A stretch of 24,476 nt of DNA, from the IMG/VR virus record IMGVR_UViG_3300029908_000143, positions 1 to 24,476 of that record, one strand, 5' to 3'. The DNA comes from a virus. Made by a program: the position numbers and the translations under genes. Below are positions 1 to 7,108 of this stretch, piece after piece (positions within the stretch are counted from its first letter, which is position 1; each line of letters begins with the position of its first letter). Below the pieces are notes generated by a model, which was not told the origin of the DNA, ran no database searches, and saw only the letters and a program-made list of their open reading frames with translations.

Positions 1-217
1 CCGTCACACGAGCAAAAGCATGGATATGCAGAAAGTCCCCAACCGAAACATCATCATCCAAATTCAACTTTTCAATAGTTTCTTCATTGAACGTCAAATT
101 CAGACCATAATCATAATCCGGCTCAGATGACTTGGGCATACACAAACCCTTAATGGCATCTTCTGCCTTGTCCGCGTCACTGCGCTTCAGATCAACCATT
201 GCTGGAAAGCTACGCAT
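1..217 (-). CDS. Capsid-staple-like phage head protein (partial, N-terminus only)
   Basis: The 3' end lies beyond the left edge, leaving 72 N-terminal residues. The reading begins MRSFPAMVDLKRS and continues with PDYDYGLNLTFNEETIEKL and VGDFLHIHAFARVT. The pattern of 'MVDLKR', then a 'YGL' beta-strand, then 'E.LEKL.L...VGD' is known to me from small capsid staple or decoration proteins of epsilon15-like podoviruses. The ATG at 217 is chosen because AAGGGG sits six bases upstream. An in-frame ATG at 199 is the alternative. The gene begins 10 bases after the stop of the large beta-repeat protein, so it belongs to the same minus-strand head operon. The family call is from remembered similarity. 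Confidence 0.7.
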   Translation of the reverse strand, partial: MRSFPAMVDLKRSDADKAEDAIKGLCMPKSSEPDYDYGLNLTFNEETIEKLNLDDDVSVGDFLHIHAFARVT

Positions 218-227
218 ATTAAACCCC

Positions 228-1790
228 TTACGTCCAAGTACCAGTCGATGTGCTAACCATCGTAACTGCTGGCGTGCCAACAGCCGTCACAGTAACAATA
301 AAGTCGCGCCAGCCGCTTGCAGGAATAGTCACAACACCAGAACCAGCCGAGCTAATCGTGACGTTCGTACCACCCAAGAGAGCAGAAGTAGCTACAGCGA
401 CAACATTGACAATTCGCAGCTTGTAGCTTGTTCCAACAATGGGCGAATGCAGTACCTTTAAGATATTTGCGGCAGTATCAGTCGTGAGCGATGTAATAGT
501 AGTTGAGCCAGTAATCGTAGTCGAAACTTCTGCAACACCACCAGTTAGCGAAGCAGCAGTAAGAACCAGTGTAGCCGCCGAAGCAATCGTATTCGATGCT
601 GCCATTTTCGTAGAAGCAGCATCAGACGTCCATACGCCGTTAGCAGCAGATATGAAGTTCGCAACAGTGCCGGGGAAAATCGCAACACCCGACGTAGATG
701 CTTGTCCGTTGATCGTATCGGAAGTTGCTCCGATAGGAGGATAAATAAGCAATGGGTTTGCACCATTATTAATAACCGTAATAGTCAACCCAGCAGAGTT
801 CGTCGTCGTTCCAGTAACAAAGCCGGGCAATCCGACACCAGCGCCAGCACCAACAGTCGTTACGTTGCTGGTCACTGCCGTAAGAACTGTAGCAGTAGCC
901 TGATTTGTTCCAGCAGCCGAAATGCCAGTAGCAAACGATGCTGTAGGCAAGGATGTTCCAGCCGCATACCCAGTGTCAGCATTAGACGTATGCCACTCCT
1001 GTGTAGCACCAGATAAAAATGCTGAATAAGTAGCAATGCTATTAGGCATTTGCAAAACTGGTGTGGCAGAAGATGCCAGATCGTTTAGCGTAGCAGTTCC
1101 GCCATTTTGCGTATAAACTGTGATGTTAGTGGCGGTATCATTGTAAATCGTAACAACTGCTCCATTCGCCCACGCTGGAAGGGCAACAGCATAGTTAGCG
1201 CCGCCAGTCGTCACATGCGCATAGTTTGACGTAATCGCCGTTGCTGCTGCCTGTGTGATCGTCGAAGATGCCGTGATAGCTTCTTGAACTATAAAAGTTG
1301 GAATCGTACCAGATGCCCCGCCGCCAACTCCACTTTCAATTAACCAGCCGCCAGCAGCAGCAGCAACAAAGATATTAACGCCACCAGGAGGGAGTGGTAT
1401 ACCAGTCGCGCCAGCAACCCCATTAATGGTATCTGATCCGTTACCGTAAACTTGGATGATATTAGCTGTGTTATTCACAACAGTGACAACATCTCCCGAT
1501 GTAGCCGCAGGGAGTTTAACGCCATCGCCATTGGTTGTTCCAGCCGTTACTGCCGTTGACGTGTCTACGCGAGAAATACCTGGAACTAGAACTGTAGCAC
1601 CAGCCTGTGTACGAGTCGTCCCCGCGACAATACCAGTAGCAGAAGGAAGATTAGTACCGGCTAATGCTGCAATTTGTGCCGATGTAACCAAAAAATCCTG
1701 TCCACAAGGACGACCATTTGGAGACTTACTGAATGCACGGATAGCTTCGTTACCGCTCAAAGGCGATGGGAAAATCACTGGAGTTGTCAT
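228..1790 (-). CDS. Large beta-repeat virion structural protein
   Basis: This is a 520-residue protein rich in Thr, Ala, Gly, Val and Ser, with very few charged residues and one Cys (residue 29). After an N-terminal arm (residues 1-35) it has three related modules of roughly 110 residues (about 36-155, 160-270 and 275-390). Each has a 'T.V.TGGxxVxLP' strand, a 'G..VTVxNNxAN.L.VY' core, a 'TINGxA' or 'TLNDLA' turn, a 'PG...F' segment and a closing Trp (GGWLIE, TQEWHTS, NGVWTS). A different C-terminal beta domain follows (about 391-520). Such modules are common in phage structural proteins, so a head-surface or fibre-like role is an inference from composition and from its place after the capsid genes. 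The start has AGGAGAG upstream. No catalytic motif is visible. Confidence 0.75.
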   Translation of the reverse strand: MTTPVIFPSPLSGNEAIRAFSKSPNGRPCGQDFLVTSAQIAALAGTNLPSATGIVAGTTRTQAGATVLVPGISRVDTSTAVTAGTTNGDGVKLPAATSGDVVTVVNNTANIIQVYGNGSDTINGVAGATGIPLPPGGVNIFVAAAAGGWLIESGVGGGASGTIPTFIVQEAITASSTITQAAATAITSNYAHVTTGGANYAVALPAWANGAVVTIYNDTATNITVYTQNGGTATLNDLASSATPVLQMPNSIATYSAFLSGATQEWHTSNADTGYAAGTSLPTASFATGISAAGTNQATATVLTAVTSNVTTVGAGAGVGLPGFVTGTTTNSAGLTITVINNGANPLLIYPPIGATSDTINGQASTSGVAIFPGTVANFISAANGVWTSDAASTKMAASNTIASAATLVLTAASLTGGVAEVSTTITGSTTITSLTTDTAANILKVLHSPIVGTSYKLRIVNVVAVATSALLGGTNVTISSAGSGVVTIPASGWRDFIVTVTAVGTPAVTMVSTSTGTWT

Positions 1791-1826
1791 GTCTGTCTCT
1801 CCTTAAAGAGCGTTAACAGGTTAAGC

Positions 1827-2204
1827 TTACTTCTTTTCTCCGCCGTGTTCTTTTTCGTGACGCTCATGGAGCTTTTTCATTTCGCCCTCATGCTTTTCGT
1901 GCATGTCTTCGTATTCTTCCTCATGGCGTTCATGGAGTTTTTTCTTATCGCCATGCTCACCGTGATCATGAACTGCATGCTCATGTTCATGCTTGCGATG
2001 TAGTTCCAGATGCTCATGGATATGGCGGTGGTGCATGGCAATCCGTTCATGCGAATGGCGAACTTCTACAGGAATGCCCTTTTCAGAACCTTCTGCTTCT
2101 GTTTTGCCAGTGTCCATCTTTTTGCCAACACCCACTTTGCCTTCTTTGTCGCGTTCAAGCTTAGGGCTGCTGCCAAACATTTTTTCTGCGATTTCTGATG
2201 CCAT
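1827..2204 (-). CDS. Histidine-rich helical head-region protein
   Basis: This is a 125-residue, highly charged protein of unknown function. The N-terminal half (1-49) is Lys/Glu/Gly-rich. Residues 50-120 contain 21 histidines, mostly one or three residues apart among Glu, Lys and Arg. Residues 90-122 form three 11-residue repeats with the core [LM]HE[RK]HE, placing HxxH pairs at 91/94, 102/105 and 113/116. This fits an amphipathic hendecad helix or coiled coil and could bind divalent metals. The ATG at 2204 is preferred over one at 2225 because AAAGGAAT lies at good distance before it and the longer start would overlap the preceding gene. It sits between two small genes and the beta-repeat gene in the head operon, so a virion or assembly role is inferred only from position. 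Confidence 0.7.
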   Translation of the reverse strand: MASEIAEKMFGSSPKLERDKEGKVGVGKKMDTGKTEAEGSEKGIPVEVRHSHERIAMHHRHIHEHLELHRKHEHEHAVHDHGEHGDKKKLHERHEEEYEDMHEKHEGEMKKLHERHEKEHGGEKK

Positions 2205-2208
2205 GATT

Positions 2209-2451
2209 TTATTCCTTTGAGCCATACATTAATTCTTGACCGCTTTTTTTCTTAGCGGCAGGGTGGAAGTGCTTTAGCGTTTTAGCAAGATTAGCTTCCT
2301 TGCGAATGGTAGGATTCTTCGAGTGCAAAGCTTGTTCAAGCTTTTCCTCTGGAATCTTTTCACCAGAAGGTACGCCGAGGTGGGCATGAAGTTTACCCTT
2401 GCCCTCCGCGACAGCCCCCTTGATCCACTTGCGCTTCTTGGCTTCAGCCAT
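2209..2451 (-). CDS. Small basic head-operon protein
   Basis: This is an 80-residue Lys-rich protein. The segment 'KWIKGAV...GKLHAHLGVP.GEKIPEEKLEQALHSKNPTIRKEANLAKTL' follows a pattern I recall from small phage proteins of podovirus head regions: 'W...A...PG.LH..LGVP.G.KIP..KL..A.HSKNP...R.A.LA.TLK'. Function in that family is unknown to me. Its start overlaps the stop of the preceding gene by 8 bases, with GGGA upstream, so translation is probably coupled. No membrane segment or signal peptide is visible. Confidence 0.7.
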   Translation of the reverse strand: MAEAKKRKWIKGAVAEGKGKLHAHLGVPSGEKIPEEKLEQALHSKNPTIRKEANLAKTLKHFHPAAKKKSGQELMYGSKE

Positions 2452-2953
2452 TGATCATATCCCGTTGATCGCGTTTCTTAACACTAACGCTCTTGATTTC
2501 AGGTGTTTCAATCGTTTCAAGATCAACGCGACGAGTTGTTGCCTTATTGATCTTATTCGACAAGGTTGCAGCTTCAACCCGCGTTGCGTCAAAACGATTG
2601 CTCGATTGAATGCGATTCATATACGCTTTAATTTCAATGTCCTGCGACATGATACCACTGCGTACATTGCCAGGTTCTTTGTATTCAGGATGCTTTTGAG
2701 ATTCCTTCTTACCAGTTTCCAAATCCTTCAGCCATTCTTCAACCGCTAACAAAGCCAGTTCATTCATGGGCAAAAGATTGAAATTAGGCACGCCGTCAAA
2801 CGCGATCAAGGCAAGCTTTCCAGCATCATCATATTCAGTCAAAAGCGACGCACCATCGAAAAAGCCCTTACCAATAACGCGGTAAATGGGCTCATCTTCA
2901 GGAATATTGAGCTTCGACGTCTTTTGCGGAGGAAACGTAAACAAACTAGCCAT
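2444..2953 (-). CDS. Hypothetical head-operon protein
   Basis: This 169-residue protein is not assigned to a family. The N-terminal half (20-75) looks globular, with 'EPIYRVIGKGFFDGASLL' and a hydrophobic stretch around 'LALIAFDG'. Residues 70-90 look helical and the C-terminal 80 residues are charged. The ATG at 2953 is preceded by AAGGATT. It follows the cement gene by 10 bases and overlaps the next gene by 8, so it is firmly inside the head operon. Given its neighbours it may be a minor head or head-completion protein, but no motif proves that. Confidence 0.65.
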   Translation of the reverse strand: MASLFTFPPQKTSKLNIPEDEPIYRVIGKGFFDGASLLTEYDDAGKLALIAFDGVPNFNLLPMNELALLAVEEWLKDLETGKKESQKHPEYKEPGNVRSGIMSQDIEIKAYMNRIQSSNRFDATRVEAATLSNKINKATTRRVDLETIETPEIKSVSVKKRDQRDMING

Positions 2954-2963
2954 TTTTTAATCC

Positions 2964-3548
2964 TTACGCTGCTACGATGAAGTTCTTACCATAACGACCA
3001 AGTTCAACAACACTTGGTGGGTTCATAACCAAAGAAGCAGAGATAGAAACAGCAGCCGTACCAGTAATCGTGTACAGAGCAGCATAGAAGCGTGGGCGAC
3101 CAGAAAATGTAGGGGGAACTTCAGACAACGGCAGGAAGTATTGGAACGGAGACGTACCAGCAATCAAAGTCGTTCCGACAAAACCGCCAGTTTGTGACAA
3201 CAGCGTGTATGTTCCTTCAGTACCATTCCCGAAATCAGGAGCAGCTTCAACACCAAACGCAATCGTTCCCGAACCCGTACCAGTCGTGGTAACGGTGAAC
3301 AAAACGCCCGGATGAGCAACGCCCTGACCAGTTCCAAAATCAGTTCCAAGAGCAGTCGCCCCACCAAGAACCAGCGAACCTACGTTACCAGTGACAGGAC
3401 CAACCATCGAAGGTGTCGTGCCTACGCCTGCGCCAGCAGCATCAAAGACGTTCGTCGATTTTACTGTAGTGTTCGTCCCCGTAATGGCTTGAGCCACCGA
3501 GAGAGCGGTATTGGACGTACCTACAACTTGTCCTTCAAGATATGCCAT
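2964..3548 (-). CDS. Bbp16-like capsid cement (decoration) protein
   Basis: This 194-residue protein is Gly/Thr/Ala/Val-rich with almost no Lys, typical of a beta-structured capsid surface protein. The C-terminal part ('GRPRFYAALYTITGTAAVSIS', then 'MNPPSVVELGRYGKNF') resembles the ending of Bbp16-type cement proteins, where a 'R..RLNY.V.GT...G.' strand precedes the C-terminus. The order scaffold, major capsid, this gene matches bbp18-bbp17-bbp16 of phage BPP-1. It would bind the assembled capsid and stabilise it. The start has AAGGAG upstream, and the hairpin at 3578-3605 separates it from the major capsid gene. The family match is from memory and moderately sure. Confidence 0.7.
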   Translation of the reverse strand: MAYLEGQVVGTSNTALSVAQAITGTNTTVKSTNVFDAAGAGVGTTPSMVGPVTGNVGSLVLGGATALGTDFGTGQGVAHPGVLFTVTTTGTGSGTIAFGVEAAPDFGNGTEGTYTLLSQTGGFVGTTLIAGTSPFQYFLPLSEVPPTFSGRPRFYAALYTITGTAAVSISASLVMNPPSVVELGRYGKNFIVAA

Positions 3549-3577
3549 TTTTAACTCCTTAATTCGTTAATTCGATA

Positions 3578-3605
3578 ACCTCGCTGGCTATTGCACCAGC
3601 GAGGT
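3578..3605 (-). terminator. Strong hairpin between major capsid and cement genes
   Basis: A perfect 10-base inverted repeat (ACCTCGCTGG and CCAGCGAGGT) encloses an 8-base loop, directly after the major capsid gene and before the ribosome-binding site of the cement gene. There is no T-run after the stem on the minus strand, so it is not a canonical intrinsic terminator. An RNA-stabilising 3' hairpin, a processing site or partial terminator that sets the capsid/cement ratio fits better. The structure is seen directly and the role is inferred. Confidence 0.6.
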
Positions 3606-3618
3606 AGCCCAGATACCT

Positions 3619-4677
3619 TTACGATACAGCCGCTTCACTATTGATCATCTGATCATTCAAGCGAATTGGAATGCCGCGCCAGTTAAGAACAGGCTGACCG
3701 GCATACTCAGTAGGCCCAAGCAGAACATTCTTATTACGGATCGCCTGAATTTCCATCGCGGTCTTGATGGTACGATTGCTATACCAAGCAAACTTGTGAC
3801 CAATGTTGCCATTTGGATCATCAGTCTTCGTAATGCCAGAACCACGAGGAGTCGTGTGCGGCACAATGTTAACCGCAGCACTCATCAGAGAGAACAAGTC
3901 AGGTGGCGTGGTCGACAGTAACCCACCAGCAGTCGTCGTCGTATCAATGTTACAGATACGAACTTGGAACTGCCAATTTTCAATCGCAACGCCAAGCTTC
4001 CAAGTAAACACGTCTGTGTAGCCTTCATAGCGCAGACCGTTAACGTCATACAAAGGAACGATGTCGCCCTTATCTTCATGAACAAGACCAGAAGCCGAAC
4101 CCTTAGGAAACAGCAAGGACAAGCCGCCTTCGTCACTCCAACCATTCAGCCACAATGAAGCATTCGAGCTTAATGTACCGCCAGCGTTCAAAACATTAGC
4201 CGCAGTAGAAGAAGTAGCAGTTTCCAACGAGTTGTAGTACAGCGTTAGCCCAGTCGTCGAAGCAGGCATGGTCAATTCGTTCGCGTAGAAGATCGACGAA
4301 GAAACCTTCTGAGCCATACCTTGAATATGGGTCTTGGCATGCTGTAAGCGGAAGTTAGCAACTTCGCCGTTCAGTTCAGCTTCGTCCTTATCAACCATGC
4401 CGTAATCGCGCAAGATGCCGATAGAGAACTTTTCTTTTCCGAAAAGTGGCTTCGTCGCCGCAATACCTTGGTTGTTCTGCTTCCAGCTAGGCTGTGGCAA
4501 ACCAGTCAACAACGATACTTCATGCCCCATAGGCAAATTGCCAACCTTGGCAATAGCATCTTCGACAACTTGATTGCACTGCGCCATCAAGTTGACGATA
4601 TAGCCGATTTTGCCATCGGGCTGGGCCATCATTGCCCAATCATACAAATTTGGGGTCTGGTTAGCGAATAAAGCCAT
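3619..4677 (-). CDS. Major capsid protein, epsilon15 gp7-like
   Basis: This 352-residue protein has the hallmarks of the major capsid family of epsilon15/BPP-1-type phages. The N-terminus has 'LYDWAMMAQPDGKIGYIVNLMAQ', followed by 'VEDAIAKVGNLPMGHEVSLLTGLPQPSWKQNNQGI' and then 'MVDKDEAELNG..ANFRLQHAKTHIQGM'. In that family the same order occurs: '..DP.GKIA.IVE.L.QTNE.L.D....EGNLPTGH....RTGLP...WR..NQG' and 'VD..LAELNG....FR..EA...'. The protein is expected to adopt the HK97 fold and form the icosahedral shell with scaffold and cement proteins encoded on either side. The ATG is preceded by TAGGAGC. Length is normal for the family. Confidence 0.9.
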   Translation of the reverse strand: MALFANQTPNLYDWAMMAQPDGKIGYIVNLMAQCNQVVEDAIAKVGNLPMGHEVSLLTGLPQPSWKQNNQGIAATKPLFGKEKFSIGILRDYGMVDKDEAELNGEVANFRLQHAKTHIQGMAQKVSSSIFYANELTMPASTTGLTLYYNSLETATSSTAANVLNAGGTLSSNASLWLNGWSDEGGLSLLFPKGSASGLVHEDKGDIVPLYDVNGLRYEGYTDVFTWKLGVAIENWQFQVRICNIDTTTTAGGLLSTTPPDLFSLMSAAVNIVPHTTPRGSGITKTDDPNGNIGHKFAWYSNRTIKTAMEIQAIRNKNVLLGPTEYAGQPVLNWRGIPIRLNDQMINSEAAVS

Positions 4678-4716
4678 TTTAAGCTCCTAAGTTGTTGTTG
4701 TATTTGTTGAGATGAT

Positions 4717-5478
4717 TCATTGACCGCCCCCATACATCATCTGAGAAGGGCTGGCTTTCTGAACTGGAACAACACGTGACGTTACTGGCGAGCCTTCTTT
4801 AGCTGCCACTTTCGTGATGTTGGATAGAAGACGCAATATAGCTGGGTGATTTTCAACACCAGTTTCCTGCAATACTTTAGCGACTTCGGCTTGTTGAACT
4901 TTCGTGCCACCGTATAGACTGACTGCCTGAGCAGCAGAGCTAATCGTTGCATCGAAGTTCTCTCCACCAATGGATGGATCGTTCTTAGCTGTTTCAAGCC
5001 ATGTGGTGTTGCGAGACTTAAACCAATCCCAAGCTGCCTTGTTTTGGTTCTCGACAACATTCTTGATTTCATTGACGTGCATGTCGATGAAGTCTTGACC
5101 TAGCTTCTGTGCAATGTCTTGCTGTGATTTCGTCAGGTTCTGGAATTCGCCAAGCTTCGTATTGAAAGCCTTAAACGATTCGCTATCAACCTGTGTGCCC
5201 TCAGGCAACTTGAATTCATAAACTGGTAGAGGTGCTGGTTCAGCATCAACAACAGGCTCTGGAGTAACTTCTTGAGCTTCAGCGGGTTCTACGGTTTCAG
5301 TTTGAGTATCTTCTACGGGAGCGAGGAGAGGCTTAGGAGCGTCGACTGGTGCTTCTACTGTCACCTCTACAACGGGAGCAGCTTCAGTCACCACGGGCGC
5401 GGCTTCTACAGGCGCAGAAACGATAGCAGCTTCTGGAGCTGCGGTTACTGGGGCAGAGATGATAGCTTCGTCAGACAT
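4717..5478 (-). CDS. Capsid scaffolding protein
   Basis: This 253-residue protein begins with an acidic, low-complexity arm of Ala, Pro, Val and Glu (residues 2-90). A helical core follows: 'FKAFNTKLGEFQNLTKSQQDIAQ', then 'WDWFKSRNTTWLETAKNDPSIGG' and 'LQETGVENHPAILRLLSNITK'. The motifs 'W...NDP.IGG..F' and 'TG..NHP.I.R.L..I.K' are typical of scaffold proteins found before HK97-fold capsid genes in many phages. It probably guides capsid assembly and leaves before or during packaging. The ATG at 5478 is chosen over an adjacent in-frame TTG because AGAAGG is correctly spaced before it. No protease motif is visible. Confidence 0.85.
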   Translation of the reverse strand: MSDEAIISAPVTAAPEAAIVSAPVEAAPVVTEAAPVVEVTVEAPVDAPKPLLAPVEDTQTETVEPAEAQEVTPEPVVDAEPAPLPVYEFKLPEGTQVDSESFKAFNTKLGEFQNLTKSQQDIAQKLGQDFIDMHVNEIKNVVENQNKAAWDWFKSRNTTWLETAKNDPSIGGENFDATISSAAQAVSLYGGTKVQQAEVAKVLQETGVENHPAILRLLSNITKVAAKEGSPVTSRVVPVQKASPSQMMYGGGQ

Positions 5479-5481
5479 CAA

Positions 5482-5663
5482 TAGCCTTCTAATGATTTCT
5501 CAGAAGGATATATGATTTTGCTTGTATGGAATACTGAACGGAGGTACACTGCACTAAGGTATAACCAGATTTAGTAAGTTCTGTTCCGGTATTATATAGT
5601 CAACCCATGTTATACTTTTCCAAAGTGGAGCATTCAATATATGATGAGGAAAGCTAAGCCACC
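5482..5663 (-). other. Gap upstream of scaffold gene, candidate late promoter region
   Basis: These roughly 180 bases carry no gene and form the largest gap inside the head operon, just upstream of scaffold and capsid. On the minus strand there is a perfect TATAAT preceded by TTGACT, but the two are too close (TTGACTATATAAT) to act as a pair, and no good -35 sits 16-18 bases before the TATAAT. An extra capsid promoter here is plausible because capsid proteins are needed in excess, but the sequence does not prove it. Confidence 0.3.
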
Positions 5664-5855
5664 TCACTCCTCCTGAACAAACCTAGCGACAGCCTGACAG
5701 ACTGTTCGGACGCCTAGTTTATCTTTAGAGCTTCGGATGTAAATCTTTATCATCGACAGAGATAAATTCAGATTTCTCGCAACGTGCTTATATGTATCTC
5801 CCTGAGAAACCATTCTAAGGATTTCAATCTCACGCGCATTAAGCTGTTTGATCAT
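5664..5855 (-). CDS. Stand-alone LuxR/GerE-type HTH protein
   Basis: This 63-residue protein is almost entirely a LuxR-type (GerE) helix-turn-helix. It starts 'LNAREIEILRMVSQGDTYK', continues with 'VARNLNLSLSMIKIYIRSS' and ends 'KDKLGVRTVCQAVARFV'. The family pattern LT.RE.EVL..V..G.....IA..L..S...V..H...I..KLGV..R..A is clear. There is no receiver or ligand-binding domain, so it is probably a constitutive DNA-binding factor. It overlaps the Bbp19-like gene by 4 bases (ATGA) with AAGGA upstream, so it is co-translated with head genes, just before the gap preceding the scaffold gene. Its target is not visible from sequence. Confidence 0.85.
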   Translation of the reverse strand: MIKQLNAREIEILRMVSQGDTYKHVARNLNLSLSMIKIYIRSSKDKLGVRTVCQAVARFVQEE

Positions 5856-6184
5856 GCTGTGTCCTTGGATAGGGCTTCTTTTCGCATCTCCCAGAAACTT
5901 TCTGGAGCAGCTTCCATAACTTCTTCTAAAAGGCGCAACCCAACACCGCGCTCACCTTCAAAGCGAGCGTTACGTTCTGTTGTATCTCTCATCGTGTTTT
6001 CTGAAAATACATGGCAATACTTTCCCAGCACCTTAAACATCCATGCGCGACCTTCTTTTTCAGCCATAATAGACTGAACAACACGCAATTCTGTGTTCCT
6101 TTGACGCCTCGCCGCATCCTTAGCCTGCCTGACAGATTCAGGATTGTTAGCATCATAATCGAGTGGCTGTAGTTCTTCGTCCAT
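5852..6184 (-). CDS. Bbp19-like head protein
   Basis: This protein of about 110 residues resembles the Bbp19 phage domain, including 'DAARRQRNTELRVVQSIM', 'GRAWMFKVLGKYCHVFSEN' and 'NARFEGERGVGLRLLEEV', then 'FWEMRKEA'. In that family the core is '..L..vl....GR.fl..lL...gvf......d...faEG.R.vGL.Ll..i....p..y..M..E'. The ATG at 6184 follows the previous stop directly and has AGGTA upstream. An in-frame ATG at 6196 would overlap the previous gene and lacks a ribosome-binding site. Its position between portal and scaffold genes matches BPP-1-like phages. Its biochemical function is not known to me; a role in head assembly is inferred. Confidence 0.75.
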   Translation of the reverse strand: MDEELQPLDYDANNPESVRQAKDAARRQRNTELRVVQSIMAEKEGRAWMFKVLGKYCHVFSENTMRDTTERNARFEGERGVGLRLLEEVMEAAPESFWEMRKEALSKDTA

Positions 6185-6185
6185 C

Positions 6186-6440
6186 TTACCTGCCATGAAC
6201 AGTGTAACTTGCCATTTTCTGTGCTATTTCGATGTCATTAGTCAATCTCTGAACTTCAAATTCTGGCAACTCACCGTCCTTATACATTTTAATTGCTTTC
6301 TTACGCATGATCTCGAACTCATTAGACAAAGCCCGCCAATCAGGCACACCAGTCATAACGCCGAGTTCTCGGCAACATGATGCTGCTTGGCGCAATCCGT
6401 GATCTAATCTTTCCATGCTCTCATGGCTAGTCATCGGCAT
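6186..6440 (-). CDS. Hypothetical small protein
   Basis: This 84-residue, mostly helical and charged protein is not recognised. It has three cysteine-free helices after 'AASCCRELGV', including 'SNEFEIMRKKAIKMYKDGELP' and a C-terminal 'FEVQRLTNDIEIAQKMASY'. It starts 3 bases after the stop of the previous gene. No clear Shine-Dalgarno precedes the first ATG, and an in-frame ATG at residue 9 (6416) is an alternative. It sits in a compact run of small genes between portal and Bbp19-like genes. Confidence 0.55.
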   Translation of the reverse strand: MPMTSHESMERLDHGLRQAASCCRELGVMTGVPDWRALSNEFEIMRKKAIKMYKDGELPEFEVQRLTNDIEIAQKMASYTVHGR

Positions 6441-6443
6441 ACG

Positions 6444-6683
6444 TTAAACCATAATCAGCTTTTTATCAGCCGTCCCTTTGTATTTAATCATTTTAGGCAG
6501 AGTTTCCATAACAATGCTCTTGGCTACAACAAGACCATCGCGCATCAATAGATAACGTGGGTCACGACGCTGAAAACACATTTGTTCAGCCCCGCCCATT
6601 GCTTGATTTAATGCTGCCAGCAACTCAATCGCAACAATCATTTGCGTACGCGTTTCATCCGCTGAAACTTTCTCACCGATCAT
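6444..6683 (-). CDS. Hypothetical small protein
   Basis: This 79-residue protein is of no known family. It is largely alpha-helical by composition ('TQMIVAIELLAALNQAMGG') with a Lys-rich C-terminus. The start overlaps the preceding gene by 4 bases (ATGA) and GGTGA lies upstream, so coupled translation is likely. No membrane segment, metal motif or catalytic signature is visible. Confidence 0.6.
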   Translation of the reverse strand: MIGEKVSADETRTQMIVAIELLAALNQAMGGAEQMCFQRRDPRYLLMRDGLVVAKSIVMETLPKMIKYKGTADKKLIMV

Positions 6684-6868
6684 TTCTGTTCACCCGATTC
6701 TTCGATGATTGATATTATTTCCCGATCGCTCATATTTTTATCAAAAAATCTTCTTCTACACGTTCCATCATCTTCTTTCACCTCAAAAACCTTCAAGTCT
6801 CTTTTGCCAATAGAATTTCCATTAATATCCCAGCAATCAATTTTTTCATGAGTAATTACGCCGATCAT
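6680..6868 (-). CDS. Hypothetical small protein
   Basis: This 62-residue protein is unrecognised. The first half looks like a small beta-fold ('VITHEKIDCWDINGNSIGKRD', roughly three strands), followed by a charged helix at the C-terminus ('DREIISIIEESG'). It overlaps both neighbours by 4 bases, which argues strongly that it is a real, translationally coupled gene of the head operon. Upstream GGTGAT can serve as ribosome-binding site. Confidence 0.6.
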   Translation of the reverse strand: MIGVITHEKIDCWDINGNSIGKRDLKVFEVKEDDGTCRRRFFDKNMSDREIISIIEESGEQK

Positions 6869-7044
6869 GCTGCATCACCGCCATCATTGCTCACAACTCT
6901 AAGCGTCGGCTTATTACCCAAAACAAAAGCGGCGTATTCTTTCGCCGCCTCTAAAACATATTCATAATCCACGCCCGCTCCGCATGTGCTAGATGCCATG
7001 CAAAGACACGACATGCGGAAGGTAACTTTTTGCTCTTCTGTCAT
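6865..7044 (-). CDS. Hypothetical small protein
   Basis: This 59-residue protein is unrecognised. It contains 'SCLCMASSTCGAG', three cysteines in ten residues that could bind a metal, followed by a helix 'YVLEAAKEYAAFVLG'. The ATG at 7044 is preferred because GGTG is well spaced before it. An in-frame ATG at 7071 has AAGGTG too close to the codon. It follows the portal gene by about 60 bases and overlaps the next gene by 4. Confidence 0.55.
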   Translation of the reverse strand: MTEEQKVTFRMSCLCMASSTCGAGVDYEYVLEAAKEYAAFVLGNKPTLRVVSNDGGDAA

Positions 7045-7108
7045 TTTTTCACCACATATTTTCATATACACCTTAGTATAGTTAATGTGATGTCATCGTC
7101 AAGTTATT

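Noticed and set aside
228-1790. Repeated sequence considered as a CRISPR-like or diversity-generating element
   Set aside because: Repeats are divergent protein modules without constant spacers. No reverse transcriptase, template repeat or cas gene is present, although BPP-1-type phages can carry a diversity-generating element.
132-1806. Several plus-strand open frames opposite the beta-repeat gene
   Set aside because: The low-complexity Thr/Ala/Val codons leave the other strand open by chance; none has a start signal.
5585-5615. TTGACT next to TATAAT on the minus strand before the scaffold gene, considered as a promoter
   Set aside because: The two boxes are adjacent instead of 16-18 bases apart, so they cannot form one promoter. 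A TATAAT with another -35 remains possible but was not found.
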